Source: Prevotella sp. UBA2711 (GTDB taxonomy: Bacteria; Bacteroidota; Bacteroidia; Bacteroidales; Bacteroidaceae). Taken from it: a stretch of DNA of 42,094 nt. Made by a program: the position numbers and the translations under genes. Below the pieces are notes generated by a model. That model did not search any database and was not told the origin of the DNA. It saw only the letters and a program-made list of their open reading frames with translations. Positions 5,168 to 13,596 of this stretch are shown in pieces. The DNA is taken from positions 102,653-144,746 of the forward strand of contig DEKX01000005.1 of NCBI GenBank assembly GCA_002354095.1. The letters run 5' to 3'. How positions within the stretch are numbered: the first letter of the stretch is position 1; every line of letters starts with the position of its first letter.

Positions 5168-7113
5168 TTCCGATATCTTTTAATGATACTGTAAGCGGTA
5201 TATAGTCCCAGTTCGCCTGCTTTGGAGAGGTCGCTGATGCCCTCCGTCTGCTGTTTGTTGGCGATACGTGCCAATCCGCGGTTATAATAGGCCTCAGCCA
5301 AATTACCATCGAGGGCGATGGCTCGGGTATAGTCTTCTATGGCATGCTGATAATCGTTGCGCTGCACATAGACATTGCCACGATTATAATAAAGGTAGGC
5401 ATTCTCGCCATAGCGGATGGCCTCTGTCAGATCGGAGAGCACATTAGCCGTCTTCATGCGTACATCCGTGCCTTGTGCAGAATGGAATTCATTGAGCTTT
5501 GACTGACAGACTGCCCGTTGCCAATAGCCCAACGCCGATGTAGAATCGACCTGCAGATAGGTTGACAGATCGTCGATAGCTGCATCAAAGTTTTGAATGA
5601 CACTATAAGCGACTGCTCGTCTGAATAATAGCGGAGCGATGCGCTCCATATTACGCTGACGCTCTATCTGATGGGTCAGGCTATCGATATATGCAAAATA
5701 TTTCTTTGTATCCTGCTCGTCAAGAGCCGGATTACTGTTGACAATATGCAACTGATATTGTTTGCCTTCCTGCGCATTGAAGGCATCTACCATCTTATCG
5801 AATGCAACGTATTGCTTTACCTGATTCTGTTCCAGTTCATAGGAAAGGGCATACATCGGGAGATAATCAAGTGTTACTCGGCGATTCTGCACCCTGCCGC
5901 GATATTCACTCTGGTATTCATGTTCCATCTCCTGTTCGTCGGCTACAGCCAACTGGTTGTATTTCTCAATATCCAAGTCACTGCGCTTACGCATCTGTTC
6001 CTTGGAGAGTCGTGGCTGTTTGCCAAGATAGCGCTTGTCCATCTGTGCCTTCAGAATACGGAACTCATCGGCTTCTGCCTGTTTGACCATACCTAAACGG
6101 CGATAGCACGAGGCGCGATGCTGCAATCCGAACCAGAAGTTAGGAAATTCTTCGATGACCTTGGAGTAATCGCGAATGGCACCTCGCAGATTGCCTGTGT
6201 TTTCCTCCAACAAGGCACGGTTGAAGAGTGCCATAAGGTTGTTGGGCTCTAAATTAAGCACGAAATCGAAATCAAGGATGGCACGGTTGTCATCGCCGAC
6301 CTGGGCTCGCAGCAGACCACGGTTATAATGCCCCAGGAAGTTATTGGGGTCAAGGTCAAGCGCCGTATCATAGTCTGCCATCGTTCCACGCAGATTATTC
6401 TGATTGAAACGGGCAAGAGCTCGGTTGATGTAATTGGTGGCTTGCTTGGGTTGCAGATGGATGGCTTTGGAGAGATATTCCTCGCTCTCCTTCCATTCCT
6501 TGCGCGAAAGACTGATAATGGCACGCTGGCTCCACAGACTGCCGTCATAAGGGTCAACCTCCAGACTTTTATCGAGTGCAGCAATAGCCTTGGTTGTATC
6601 TTTCTGCAAGATAAACACTTCTGCCTGCATGGCATAGGCAGGGGCATGCTTGCTCCAACGCGTGAGAATGGTATCCAGTTGCAAAAGTGCCGTGTCATAG
6701 TCTTTCTGCTGAATATGACAGAGCACCCTGTTATGCCAAAGGCTCTGATTCTCTGGGTCGTAGCGCAAGGCTTGGTTATAATCGCGGATAGCCTCCGTAT
6801 ATTTCTTCTGCTGGATTCGGCAGAGCCCCCTGAGTTCATACATCGTCACCACAAAGGGATTGCGCTTGATGGCTTCCGTACAATCTGCCTCTGCGCCTGC
6901 GAAATCATCGAGATAATATTTGGCTACACCACGATAGAACCATGGCTCATAGAGATAAGGCTTGGCTGAAATAGCCTGATTGAAATACTGGATGGAAAGA
7001 ACGTAATCCTCGTAATAGAGCGCCGAACGCCCTATCAATACCAAACGGTCGGTCTTGAACTGGGCAAGCACAGCCATCGGGAATATCAACAAGAGGAATA
7101 CAATCTTTCTCAC
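5164..7113 (-). CDS. Secreted tetratricopeptide-repeat protein
   Basis: A 649-residue protein with a signal peptide (MRKIVFLLLIFPMAVLAQ). It is followed by many TPR units at about 35-350 and again at about 490-640, recognisable by repeated forms such as YNRGLARI, AIRDYNQALRYDPEN and AIEDYTRAIALDGNLAEAYY. The middle section (about 350-490) is not repeat-like and contains a charged stretch. TPR solenoids bind other proteins, and this one would act in the periplasm or at the outer membrane. It follows the deformylase gene with an 8-bp gap and overlaps the next gene, so it belongs to the same operon. The specific role is unknown. Confidence 0.85.
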   Translation of the reverse strand: MRKIVFLLLIFPMAVLAQFKTDRLVLIGRSALYYEDYVLSIQYFNQAISAKPYLYEPWFYRGVAKYYLDDFAGAEADCTEAIKRNPFVVTMYELRGLCRIQQKKYTEAIRDYNQALRYDPENQSLWHNRVLCHIQQKDYDTALLQLDTILTRWSKHAPAYAMQAEVFILQKDTTKAIAALDKSLEVDPYDGSLWSQRAIISLSRKEWKESEEYLSKAIHLQPKQATNYINRALARFNQNNLRGTMADYDTALDLDPNNFLGHYNRGLLRAQVGDDNRAILDFDFVLNLEPNNLMALFNRALLEENTGNLRGAIRDYSKVIEEFPNFWFGLQHRASCYRRLGMVKQAEADEFRILKAQMDKRYLGKQPRLSKEQMRKRSDLDIEKYNQLAVADEQEMEHEYQSEYRGRVQNRRVTLDYLPMYALSYELEQNQVKQYVAFDKMVDAFNAQEGKQYQLHIVNSNPALDEQDTKKYFAYIDSLTHQIERQRNMERIAPLLFRRAVAYSVIQNFDAAIDDLSTYLQVDSTSALGYWQRAVCQSKLNEFHSAQGTDVRMKTANVLSDLTEAIRYGENAYLYYNRGNVYVQRNDYQHAIEDYTRAIALDGNLAEAYYNRGLARIANKQQTEGISDLSKAGELGLYTAYSIIKRYRK

Positions 7114-7121
7114 CTTTTTAC

Positions 7122-7685
7122 TTATTTCTTGATGACGCCTTTCGTCTTATATCCGCAGCGATAGCGTCCTTGAGTGAGCGCACGCAACTTACTCTTAATA
7201 AGTTGCTTACGCAGCGGTGTGATGCGGTCAACAAACACCTTGCCTTCCAGATGGTCAAACTCATGCTGCATCACGCGTGCCAGATAGCCTTCCACCCATT
7301 CATCATGGGGCTGCATGTTTTCATCCAACCATTGCACATGAATACGAGCTGGACGGACTACCTTCTCGTGGATAGCAGGAAGCGAAAGGCAACCCTCTTC
7401 CGAAGAAGTCGTCTTAGAATCATCATACTCCACAATGTGCGGATTGATATATACGTGACGGAAGCCTTTATACTCTGGCAAATCCTCACTAATCACATCG
7501 AGGTCAATCACCACCACACGAATAGACTTACCTACCTGTGGAGCAGCAAGTCCTATACCTTCACTCTCTGCCAGTGTGTCCCACATATCAGTAATCAACT
7601 GCTGCAAATCAGGATAATCGGCAGGGATGTCCTCGGCTACCTTACGAAGCACGGGATGACCATATATATAAATAGGTAAAATCAC
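7122..7685 (-). CDS. def: Peptide deformylase
   Basis: Removes the formyl group from the N-terminal methionine of new proteins. All three family motifs are present: GIGLAAPQVG (43-52), EGCLS (97-101, metal-binding Cys99) and HEFDH (141-145, two metal-binding His and the catalytic Glu). At 187 residues the length is normal. The start MILPIYIYGHPVLRK is the standard deformylase beginning. It sits between ruvX upstream (35-bp gap) and the TPR gene downstream, an arrangement common in Bacteroidetes. Confidence 0.97.
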   Translation of the reverse strand: MILPIYIYGHPVLRKVAEDIPADYPDLQQLITDMWDTLAESEGIGLAAPQVGKSIRVVVIDLDVISEDLPEYKGFRHVYINPHIVEYDDSKTTSSEEGCLSLPAIHEKVVRPARIHVQWLDENMQPHDEWVEGYLARVMQHEFDHLEGKVFVDRITPLRKQLIKSKLRALTQGRYRCGYKTKGVIKK

Positions 7686-7720
7686 TTTAATATTTGATAT
7701 TTAAGATTTGAATTGTATGA

Positions 7721-8137
7721 TTACTTCTTGCGCGAACGCATGAAGTCTTCTAAAATAATAGTAGCAGAGATTTCGTCAACCAAGGCTTTGTCCTGACGCG
7801 CTTTCTTCTTCAGTCCTCCGTCCAACATGGCCTGATGAGCCAAAACAGACGTAAAGCGCTCGTCATAGTACTCGATGGGAATCTGAGGCATTGCCTTCCG
7901 CCAGCGGTTCACAAACTGCTGAACGCGCTGCAAGTTCTCGCTGGGTTGTCCGTTGGGCTGTTTAGGCTCTCCGATGACCATCCGTTCCACCTCTTCGCGA
8001 GCTACATAATCCTTCAGATAATCAAAGAGCTCTGATGTAGCAACAGTCGCCAATCCTCCCGCTATAATCTGGAGAGGATCGGTGACTGCTAATCCTGTAC
8101 GTTTCTTACCGTAATCGATTGATAGTATTCTTGCCAC
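7721..8137 (-). CDS. ruvX: RuvX/YqgF, putative Holliday-junction resolvase and pre-16S rRNA nuclease
   Basis: A 138-residue RNase-H-fold protein. It has the first-strand motif ILSIDYGKKRTGLAVTD with its catalytic Asp near the N-terminus, the GEPKQPNGQPSE loop, and YDERFTS followed by an acidic residue near the C-terminus (LVDEISA). Family members process the 5' end of 16S rRNA, and some resolve Holliday junctions. It follows the SPOR gene with an 18-bp gap and precedes def, so it should be co-transcribed with both. Confidence 0.95.
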   Translation of the reverse strand: MARILSIDYGKKRTGLAVTDPLQIIAGGLATVATSELFDYLKDYVAREEVERMVIGEPKQPNGQPSENLQRVQQFVNRWRKAMPQIPIEYYDERFTSVLAHQAMLDGGLKKKARQDKALVDEISATIILEDFMRSRKK

Positions 8138-8155
8138 GTCAGTGCCTTTCAGCGT

Positions 8156-8659
8156 TTAACGGGCATTATAGAGCAACCATGCGCCTGCATACTTGGTCTG
8201 CAAGTCGTTACGACTGGCCGATGCCTCTTCCTTGGTATCGAAGGTAGTAGCAATCACACGATACATGTTGCGCTCCTCATTCTTCACAATCTGAGCATCG
8301 TAACCTGCGGTCTTCAGCTGCTGCTGCAAACCAGTGGCATTAGCCTCCAGCGAGAAAGAACCAACCACTACGCTGAAATTCTTCAGACCAGAACCGGAAA
8401 TCAGTGATACACGCTCTTGAGTTACCTTTACATTGTCAGAATTATCCACTACCTGTGTCTGTGTGGCTGGTTTCTCTTCCAAAGGTACTACTACATTAGC
8501 CTCAGGCTGCTGAGTCTGAACTACAGGCTGCTGTTGCTGCTGTTCTTCCTGCTGCTTAGCCTTCAGATAGGCCTGCTTATAAGCGCTTTCGCTAGATTTA
8601 CAACTTGTGAAAGCCATAGCTGCACACAAACCGGCGCACAATACGATGTACTTTTTCAT
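8156..8659 (-). CDS. SPOR-domain lipoprotein
   Basis: A 167-residue envelope protein with a lipoprotein signal (MKKYIVLCAGLCAAMAFTSC, lipobox FTSC, acylated Cys20). A flexible Gln-rich linker (about 37-60) and a C-terminal SPOR domain (about 92-167, GLKNFSVVVGSFSLEANATG onward) follow. SPOR domains bind glycan strands stripped of stem peptides at division sites. The protein probably sits in the outer membrane facing the cell wall. It is the first gene of the ruvX-def-TPR run. Confidence 0.9.
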   Translation of the reverse strand: MKKYIVLCAGLCAAMAFTSCKSSESAYKQAYLKAKQQEEQQQQQPVVQTQQPEANVVVPLEEKPATQTQVVDNSDNVKVTQERVSLISGSGLKNFSVVVGSFSLEANATGLQQQLKTAGYDAQIVKNEERNMYRVIATTFDTKEEASASRNDLQTKYAGAWLLYNAR

Positions 8660-8711
8660 GTTTTCTTCTTTCTTTATTATTAAATTAAACTATACGTTCT
8701 AAAATCATCTG

Positions 8712-8744
8712 CGAAATTACAAAATATCGGGCAAATGGAGCAAA
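8712..8744 (-). promoter_or_regulatory. Probable promoter of the SPOR-ruvX-def-TPR operon
   Basis: On the minus strand TAATTTCG (8712-8719) is a near-consensus -7 element, and TTTG (8741-8744) is 21 bp further upstream. The SPOR start is at 8659. The next-to-last base of the -7 element deviates from consensus. Confidence 0.4.
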
Positions 8745-8835
8745 AAAACGTGCATAAAGTTTGTTAAATAAGGAAAAAGTAACCCTTTTCGTAAAAAAAA
8801 GTATGCTTTTTAGTGGCTTTTTCAAAAACTTTCCA

Positions 8836-8843
8836 TAAATTTG
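8836..8843 (+). promoter_or_regulatory. -7 element of the YtxH-holin operon
   Basis: TAAATTTG matches TAnnTTTG and lies 42 bp before the ATG at 8886. T-rich sequence lies upstream but no clear -33 element at the ideal distance. Confidence 0.45.
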
Positions 8844-8885
8844 CAATTACAAATCGTTTAATATTAACTTTAAAACAATACAATT

Positions 8886-9098
8886 ATGAGAAGTTTAGGA
8901 TTTTTCGGAGCATTCCTCGGCGGCGCCCTGGCTGGTGCAGTAATCGGTTTGTTGATGGCACCTGAGAAGGGTGAAGACACCCGTACTAAGATTTCTGATG
9001 CGGTTGACGACTTCATGAAGAAGCACAACATCAAACTGAGCCGCAAAGAAATGAGCGACCTTGTTGATGATATCACAGAAGCTGCACCTGAAGAATAA
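8886..9098 (+). CDS. YtxH-domain small membrane protein
   Basis: A 70-residue protein with one glycine-rich membrane segment at residues 3-23 (LGFFGAFLGGALAGAVIGLL), then MAPEKGEDTRTKI, the hallmark of YtxH-like proteins. A charged, helical cytoplasmic tail follows. These proteins are associated with envelope stress or stationary phase. It is the first of three closely spaced genes (next starts 5 bp downstream). The trio resembles in layout the enterobacterial yqjD-yqjE-yqjK set, although the proteins are only loosely similar. Confidence 0.88.
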   Translation: MRSLGFFGAFLGGALAGAVIGLLMAPEKGEDTRTKISDAVDDFMKKHNIKLSRKEMSDLVDDITEAAPEE

Positions 9099-9103
9099 TC
9101 AAG

Positions 9104-9454
9104 ATGTTATCAAGCGACAAAAACGTAGAGACTATTGCCCAACTGGCAGAGATTGTCAAGCACTACTTGGGTATTCAGGCTGAATACTTCAAGCTTGACG
9201 TGGTGGAGAAAGGTGTACGACTGCTGACGTTCTTTACGCTGGCTATCGTGCTGTTTCTCATCATGGTGGGCGTAGTCCTATTTCTATCGTTGGCTCTCGC
9301 TTTCTGGCTTGGCTCTTACACGGGGACGGCTACGGCCTTCCTCGTGGTAGGAGGACTGCATCTGCTGATAGTCCTCGTTTTCCTGCTGAAACGCAAGACG
9401 TGGATTGAACGGCCTCTTGTCCGTTTCTTTGCCAACATGTTTTTAAACACCTAA
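9104..9454 (+). CDS. Holin-superfamily-like (YqjE-type) membrane protein
   Basis: A 116-residue protein with an N-terminal amphipathic region (AQLAEIVKHYLGIQAEYFKL) and two hydrophobic hairpin segments at about 38-66 and 74-95. A basic C-terminal tail follows. This is the pattern of the Phage_holin_3_6/YqjE family; despite the family name it is a chromosomal membrane protein, not a lysis gene. It lies between the YtxH gene (5-bp gap) and a basic small protein gene (5-bp gap), indicating one transcript. Confidence 0.85.
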   Translation: MLSSDKNVETIAQLAEIVKHYLGIQAEYFKLDVVEKGVRLLTFFTLAIVLFLIMVGVVLFLSLALAFWLGSYTGTATAFLVVGGLHLLIVLVFLLKRKTWIERPLVRFFANMFLNT

Positions 9455-9459
9455 TCGCC

Positions 9460-9747
9460 ATGCAACTACCTGTTCAAGAACCCAAGACATCACGCACTTT
9501 TCAGACGCTTGAGGATATCCAAACGCGCAAAGAAGAACTGCTGGAACAGCTCCAAACAGACAATAATAAGTTTGGCAGCAAGTGGAGCCAGCTGGTTACC
9601 CCCAGCGAAAACAGTTCGAAGGCTGAGTTTGTAGGTAGTCTCCTGGCCAACAGCATCACCGTGATTGACGTGCTGCTGACCGTCCGTAAGCTATACAAGA
9701 CCTACGGAGGAATTTTCGGTTTAGGCAAGAAGAAAAAGAAGAGATAA
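9460..9747 (+). CDS. Hypothetical small protein with a poly-basic tail
   Basis: A 95-residue protein that ends in GLGKKKKKR. The N-terminal half is charged and helical (LEDIQTRKEELLEQLQTDNN), the middle has a hydrophobic stretch (VGSLLANSITVIDVLLTV), and the tail is strongly basic. It is the third gene of the YtxH/holin-like cluster and probably works at the membrane with them. No named domain is recognised. It converges on the MBL gene, 11 bp away, without a visible terminator. Confidence 0.78.
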   Translation: MQLPVQEPKTSRTFQTLEDIQTRKEELLEQLQTDNNKFGSKWSQLVTPSENSSKAEFVGSLLANSITVIDVLLTVRKLYKTYGGIFGLGKKKKKR

Positions 9748-9758
9748 CCCCCGCGACG

Positions 9759-10520
9759 CTATACTTCTATCGATTGCCCGTCATAAGGAAAATACACATT
9801 CTCCGGCAGACGAGCATTCGCTTCATCGTGCAATCCTATTTCGTGTGTCACATGCACCAGATAAGTCTTATACGCTCCTATCTGCCGTGAGAAACGGATA
9901 GCGTCATCAACCAGTTGATGGGAATGGTGCGGACGTTCAAACCTCAGGGCATTCACCACCAGCGTCTCCACTCCTTCGAGATAGGGCAACGCTTCATCAT
10001 GAATGGTCTTCATATCTGTGATATACGCCAGTTTACCTATCCGATACCCTAAGATTGGCATCTTGTCATGCATCACCTCGATAGGCATGATGTCTATATC
10101 CTTGACCTTGAATGACTGATAAGGGGCTATCTGGTGCACCTTCAACAAGGGCACACCAGGATAGAGGTGCTCCTGAAAGCAATAAGGCATACTGAGCTTC
10201 AGTTGCTGAACGGTGATATCGTCGGCATAGATATGCAGATGACCGAACTTACAGAAACCACGCAAATCGTCCAATCCTCCTACATGATCGTAATGCACAT
10301 GCGTGAGCAAGACAGCATCGAGCGGACTGAAAGGAAACGGCATCAACTGCATGCGGATATCAGGACCAGCATCTATCAAGATGCGCACGCCGTTACCTTC
10401 AAGCAATGCAGCCGTACGGAAGCGCTTGTCGTGCGGATCCTGGCTGTCGCATACAGCACAATGACAGCCCATAACAGGGACGCCCGACGATGTTCCCGTT
10501 CCAAGAAAAGTCAACTTCAT
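9759..10520 (-). CDS. MBL-fold metallohydrolase (PhnP-like)
   Basis: A 253-residue metallo-beta-lactamase-fold hydrolase. The metal site motif HVHYDH is at 74-79, with further ligands later (His-containing EVMHDKM and TDMKTI, and VHVTHE near the end). Close to the N-terminus the cysteines and His of GCHCAVC (18-24) form an extra metal-binding knuckle, as in PhnP. Relatives hydrolyse cyclic phosphodiesters, but the substrate here is unknown. The start overlaps the murB stop by 4 bp, so it is translated together with murB. Confidence 0.9.
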   Translation of the reverse strand: MKLTFLGTGTSSGVPVMGCHCAVCDSQDPHDKRFRTAALLEGNGVRILIDAGPDIRMQLMPFPFSPLDAVLLTHVHYDHVGGLDDLRGFCKFGHLHIYADDITVQQLKLSMPYCFQEHLYPGVPLLKVHQIAPYQSFKVKDIDIMPIEVMHDKMPILGYRIGKLAYITDMKTIHDEALPYLEGVETLVVNALRFERPHHSHQLVDDAIRFSRQIGAYKTYLVHVTHEIGLHDEANARLPENVYFPYDGQSIEV

Positions 10521-11518
10521 ATAATATTTACCTCTGGATGGATTTCTATTCCGAATTTTTCCTTCACATCGTTGATAATAGTCTGGCTGAGCGCAACTAC
10601 CTCCTGTCCCGTTGCACCTCCACGATTGACAAGAACGAGCGCCTGCTTTTCATACACGCCTGCACGACCTAAGGACTTGCCTTTCCAGCCACATTGCTCA
10701 ATCATCCAGCCTGCAGGAATCTTGACGTGTCCTTCATCAACAAGATAATGGGGCATATTGGGATATTTCAGCGCTAAAGCCTCATACTGTGCCTGAGGCA
10801 CTATCGGATTCATGAAGAAACTGCCCCCGTTGCCAATGACTTTCGGGTCGGGCAATTTGGAATTGCGCAAATCAACGATTACTTCGCGCACCTGCCATGC
10901 CGTAGGACTGACGATTCCCCGCCGTTCCAATTCGGTGGTGATATTGCCGTAGTCCAAACGGGGTGAGAAGGTCTTTGAAAGACTATATTCCACACCTGTT
11001 ATCAGATACCGGTTTTTCCATTCACGCTTAAAACGACTGTCACGATAGCCATAATGGCAATCTTCTGCCGAGATGATGCACACTTGCCCCGTAGCAATTT
11101 CCACCGCATATATCTTGCTGATCAACGCAGCGGCTTCCATACCGTAGGCTCCGATATTCTGCACGGCACTGGCACCCACATCACCAGGTATGATTGACAG
11201 GTTTTCCAGTCCATATAATTCATGTTCAAGACTTCTGACAACCACCTCATCCCATACCTCACCGCTGCCACAGAGCATATTTGTACCTTCAAAAGAACAG
11301 CCTTTGATAGCCGAATGTACCACGATGCCTTCATAATCGTGAGTGAGCAACAGATTACTGCCTCCACCTATTATTATATAAGGTAGGTCTGATTCGCGCA
11401 ACATCTGAGCCACTTGCTGCGCCTCCTCTATGGTAGCATACTCCAAAAACCGACGGCAATGGGCATCGACTCCAAAAGTATTGTGCGCCAACAGGCTATA
11501 GTTCTCCAAATCTCTCAT
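10517..11518 (-). CDS. murB: UDP-N-acetylenolpyruvoylglucosamine reductase
   Basis: Makes UDP-N-acetylmuramate in peptidoglycan synthesis, using FAD and NADPH. It is a type I (E. coli-like) MurB of 333 residues, with the start MRDLENYSLLAHNTFGVD, the FAD site GGGSNLLL, IPGDVGASAVQNIGAYG, the tyrosine motif YGYRDSRFK, the catalytic serine in GNGGSFFMNP and the C-terminal acid in HPEV. An upstream in-frame ATG at 11542 exists. I prefer the ATG at 11518 because it overlaps the previous stop as ATGA and matches where MurB normally begins. Upstream is the DUF4348-like lipoprotein gene, downstream the MBL gene. Confidence 0.95.
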   Translation of the reverse strand: MRDLENYSLLAHNTFGVDAHCRRFLEYATIEEAQQVAQMLRESDLPYIIIGGGSNLLLTHDYEGIVVHSAIKGCSFEGTNMLCGSGEVWDEVVVRSLEHELYGLENLSIIPGDVGASAVQNIGAYGMEAAALISKIYAVEIATGQVCIISAEDCHYGYRDSRFKREWKNRYLITGVEYSLSKTFSPRLDYGNITTELERRGIVSPTAWQVREVIVDLRNSKLPDPKVIGNGGSFFMNPIVPQAQYEALALKYPNMPHYLVDEGHVKIPAGWMIEQCGWKGKSLGRAGVYEKQALVLVNRGGATGQEVVALSQTIINDVKEKFGIEIHPEVNII

Positions 11519-12363
11519 GTTGTCATTTTTGTCAGTTTCCATTTGCCACCTTCGTGTTTAAAGGTCAGTTCCAATTCCAAACCGTTGGCAATACCTCGCA
11601 ATACGAATATCTTACGCCCCGTCTCCTTCTGCGGTTCACCGTACACGATGTTGTAAATCATGTTAGAAGGCAGATCGGGAGCGAAGGCTTCCCATGTGTC
11701 GGGTGTGATGACGCCCTCCATCCGTCCGAAATCATCGTCTGGGTCGGGACCTACGAAATTCACGCTCTCACTCAAATGCTTGGCCTGATAACCGTCCTCG
11801 TTTTTCGAGAACTGTTCATAGAACATCAGAAACGAAGCGTTCTTCGATTCGCTCAAAGGCATGTGAATCACCTGCTGCAACATCCAAAGACCGTTCACCC
11901 TATCGAACACGAACTGCTTGACCGTCTTGGCTTCCAGATAAATTTTCTCCACAACGGCATGCTCTATGGTGGTGCTCTGCTGCACGCGCTCCATTTCCTC
12001 CTCGCTATTGAACATCAGGGTGTAGTAATCTTGGTTCATGAAGAAATACTCCATCTGCCACTGACCTTTACTGACGTAGCTCACTTCATCGCCACGCATC
12101 ACCTTCAGAGGGAATTTCACCCGTGAAGTCTGCAATTTCTTATTGGCAGCGAAATTGAAGATGAAATCATCAAAAAGTTCATCGGCAGCTTTCGGCATCG
12201 GTCCTTCCTCCGCTATCTCTTCCTGAAGAGTGGTGGCAGTGGTATCTACGGTCTGTGTAGAGTCTGCCGACTCTTCCGCAGCACTCTCGCTATTGCTCTT
12301 TTGTCCCTGACAGGCAACGAGCAATAGGCCTGCAATTCCAACGACGAATAGTAAACGTTTCAT
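11515..12363 (-). CDS. DUF4348-like lipoprotein
   Basis: A 282-residue protein with a lipoprotein signal (MKRLLFVVGIAGLLLVAC, acylated Cys18) and a low-complexity acidic Ser/Thr/Glu-rich linker (about 22-55). A globular domain with FDDFIFNFAANKKLQTSRV and PLKVMRGDEVSYVSKGQW matches my memory of the Bacteroidales DUF4348 family. The function is not known; it should be anchored in the outer membrane or periplasm. It is the promoter-proximal gene of the run with murB and the MBL gene, and its stop overlaps the murB start. Confidence 0.82.
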   Translation of the reverse strand: MKRLLFVVGIAGLLLVACQGQKSNSESAAEESADSTQTVDTTATTLQEEIAEEGPMPKAADELFDDFIFNFAANKKLQTSRVKFPLKVMRGDEVSYVSKGQWQMEYFFMNQDYYTLMFNSEEEMERVQQSTTIEHAVVEKIYLEAKTVKQFVFDRVNGLWMLQQVIHMPLSESKNASFLMFYEQFSKNEDGYQAKHLSESVNFVGPDPDDDFGRMEGVITPDTWEAFAPDLPSNMIYNIVYGEPQKETGRKIFVLRGIANGLELELTFKHEGGKWKLTKMTT

Positions 12364-12408
12364 TCTTCTATGACTGGGTTCTATATATCAACACTCTCAA
12401 ATTTGATG

Positions 12409-12446
12409 CAAAGGTACAAAATAATTGAGAATTCTTTGCAAGCAAA
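12409..12446 (-). promoter_or_regulatory. Promoter of the lipoprotein-murB operon
   Basis: On the minus strand TACCTTTG (12409-12416) is a good -7 element. A TTTG at 12443-12446 is 26 bp away, longer than usual, and a poorer CTTG lies at 12439-12442 (22 bp). The start codon at 12363 is about 45 bp downstream. Confidence 0.45.
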
Positions 12447-12470
12447 TCGATTTTTTTATTGATTAGACAA

Positions 12471-12500
12471 TTGATATTTGATAAATATTTTGTAACTTTG
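12471..12500 (+). promoter_or_regulatory. Promoter of pheS
   Basis: TTG (12471-12473) and TAACTTTG (12493-12500) are 19 bp apart. The ATG at 12529 lies 28 bp after the -7 element. It is divergent from the lipoprotein-murB promoter in the same 165-bp gap. Confidence 0.6.
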
Positions 12501-12528
12501 CACGCAAAATTAAATTTAACGCAAGAAT

Positions 12529-13587
12529 ATGATACTTGATAAGATAGACGAGCTGCTGAAAGAGGTGCAGCAAATGAGCGCTAAAAACGCTGATGAAGTA
12601 GAACAACTTCGACTGAAATACCTCAGTAAGAAAGGTGAAATTACAGCCTTGATGAATGATTTCCGTAATGTAGCTGCCGACCAGAAGAAGACCGTTGGTA
12701 TGAAAATCAACGAGCTGAAGACTTTGGCTACTGAGCGTATCAATCAGTTGCGTGAAGACTGCCAGTCTCAGGACAGCGGTGAGGAGTCCATCGACTTGAC
12801 TCGCACTCCCTACCCCATTCAGTTGGGTACGCGCCATCCGCTGACCATTGTAACCAACGAGATTATCGATATCTTCTCGCGCATGGGATTCGTATTGGCA
12901 GACGGTCCTGAGGTGGAAGACGATTTGCATGTGTTCACCAAAATGAACTTTGCCGCCGACCATCCTGCTCGCGATATGCAAGACACTTTCTTCGTCAGTC
13001 AGCATCCCAACGATGTCACCAAGAACATCCTGCTGCGTTCGCACACTTCCAGTGTTCAGGCTCGCGTCATGGAGAATATGCACACCGAGGATGGTAAGCT
13101 GACGGCTCCTATTCGCGTCATCTGCCCTGGTCGCGTTTACCGTAACGAAGCTATTACAGCCCGTGCTCACTGTTTCTTCCACCAAGTAGAAGGCTTGTAT
13201 ATCGACAAGAATGTATCGTTTACCGATTTGAAACAGGTTCTGCTGTCGTTTGCCCGTGAGATGTTCGGTCCTGACACCAAGATTCGTCTGCGCCCATCTT
13301 ACTTCCCCTTCACAGAGCCCAGTGCCGAGATGGATATCTCATGCTTCATCTGTGGCGGTGAGGGATGCGGATTCTGCAAACACACCGGTTGGGTGGAGAT
13401 TCTGGGTTGCGGTATGGTTGATCCTAACGTGCTCGAACAGTGCGGTATCGATTCCAAGGAATACAGCGGCTATGCCTTCGGTATGGGTGTTGAGCGTATC
13501 ACCAACCTGAAGTATCGCGTCTCTGACCTGCGTATGTTCTCAGAAAACGACGTGCGCTTCCTCAAGGAATTTGAAGCAGCAAATTAA
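12529..13587 (+). CDS. pheS: Phenylalanyl-tRNA synthetase alpha subunit
   Basis: A 352-residue catalytic subunit that charges tRNA-Phe together with PheT. The N-terminal coiled coil (1-90) binds tRNA. Class II motif 2 is GRVYRNEAITARAHCFFHQ, and motif 3 is the terminal glycine-rich GYAFGMGVERITNLKY. A cysteine cluster, CFICGGEGCGFC (272-283), precedes GWVEILGCGMVDPNVL; this knuckle is common in bacterial PheS. The pheT gene is not in the window, as is usual in this phylum. It converges with panE, 9 bp away. Confidence 0.96.
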   Translation: MILDKIDELLKEVQQMSAKNADEVEQLRLKYLSKKGEITALMNDFRNVAADQKKTVGMKINELKTLATERINQLREDCQSQDSGEESIDLTRTPYPIQLGTRHPLTIVTNEIIDIFSRMGFVLADGPEVEDDLHVFTKMNFAADHPARDMQDTFFVSQHPNDVTKNILLRSHTSSVQARVMENMHTEDGKLTAPIRVICPGRVYRNEAITARAHCFFHQVEGLYIDKNVSFTDLKQVLLSFAREMFGPDTKIRLRPSYFPFTEPSAEMDISCFICGGEGCGFCKHTGWVEILGCGMVDPNVLEQCGIDSKEYSGYAFGMGVERITNLKYRVSDLRMFSENDVRFLKEFEAAN

Positions 13588-13596
13588 GTTGAGCGT

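Noticed and set aside
9104..9454. Prophage holin
   Set aside because: The family name is misleading; there are no phage genes nearby and the gene sits in a YtxH-led chromosomal trio.
12463..13185. Minus-strand open frame of 240 codons
   Set aside because: Antisense to pheS and across its promoter; no family features.
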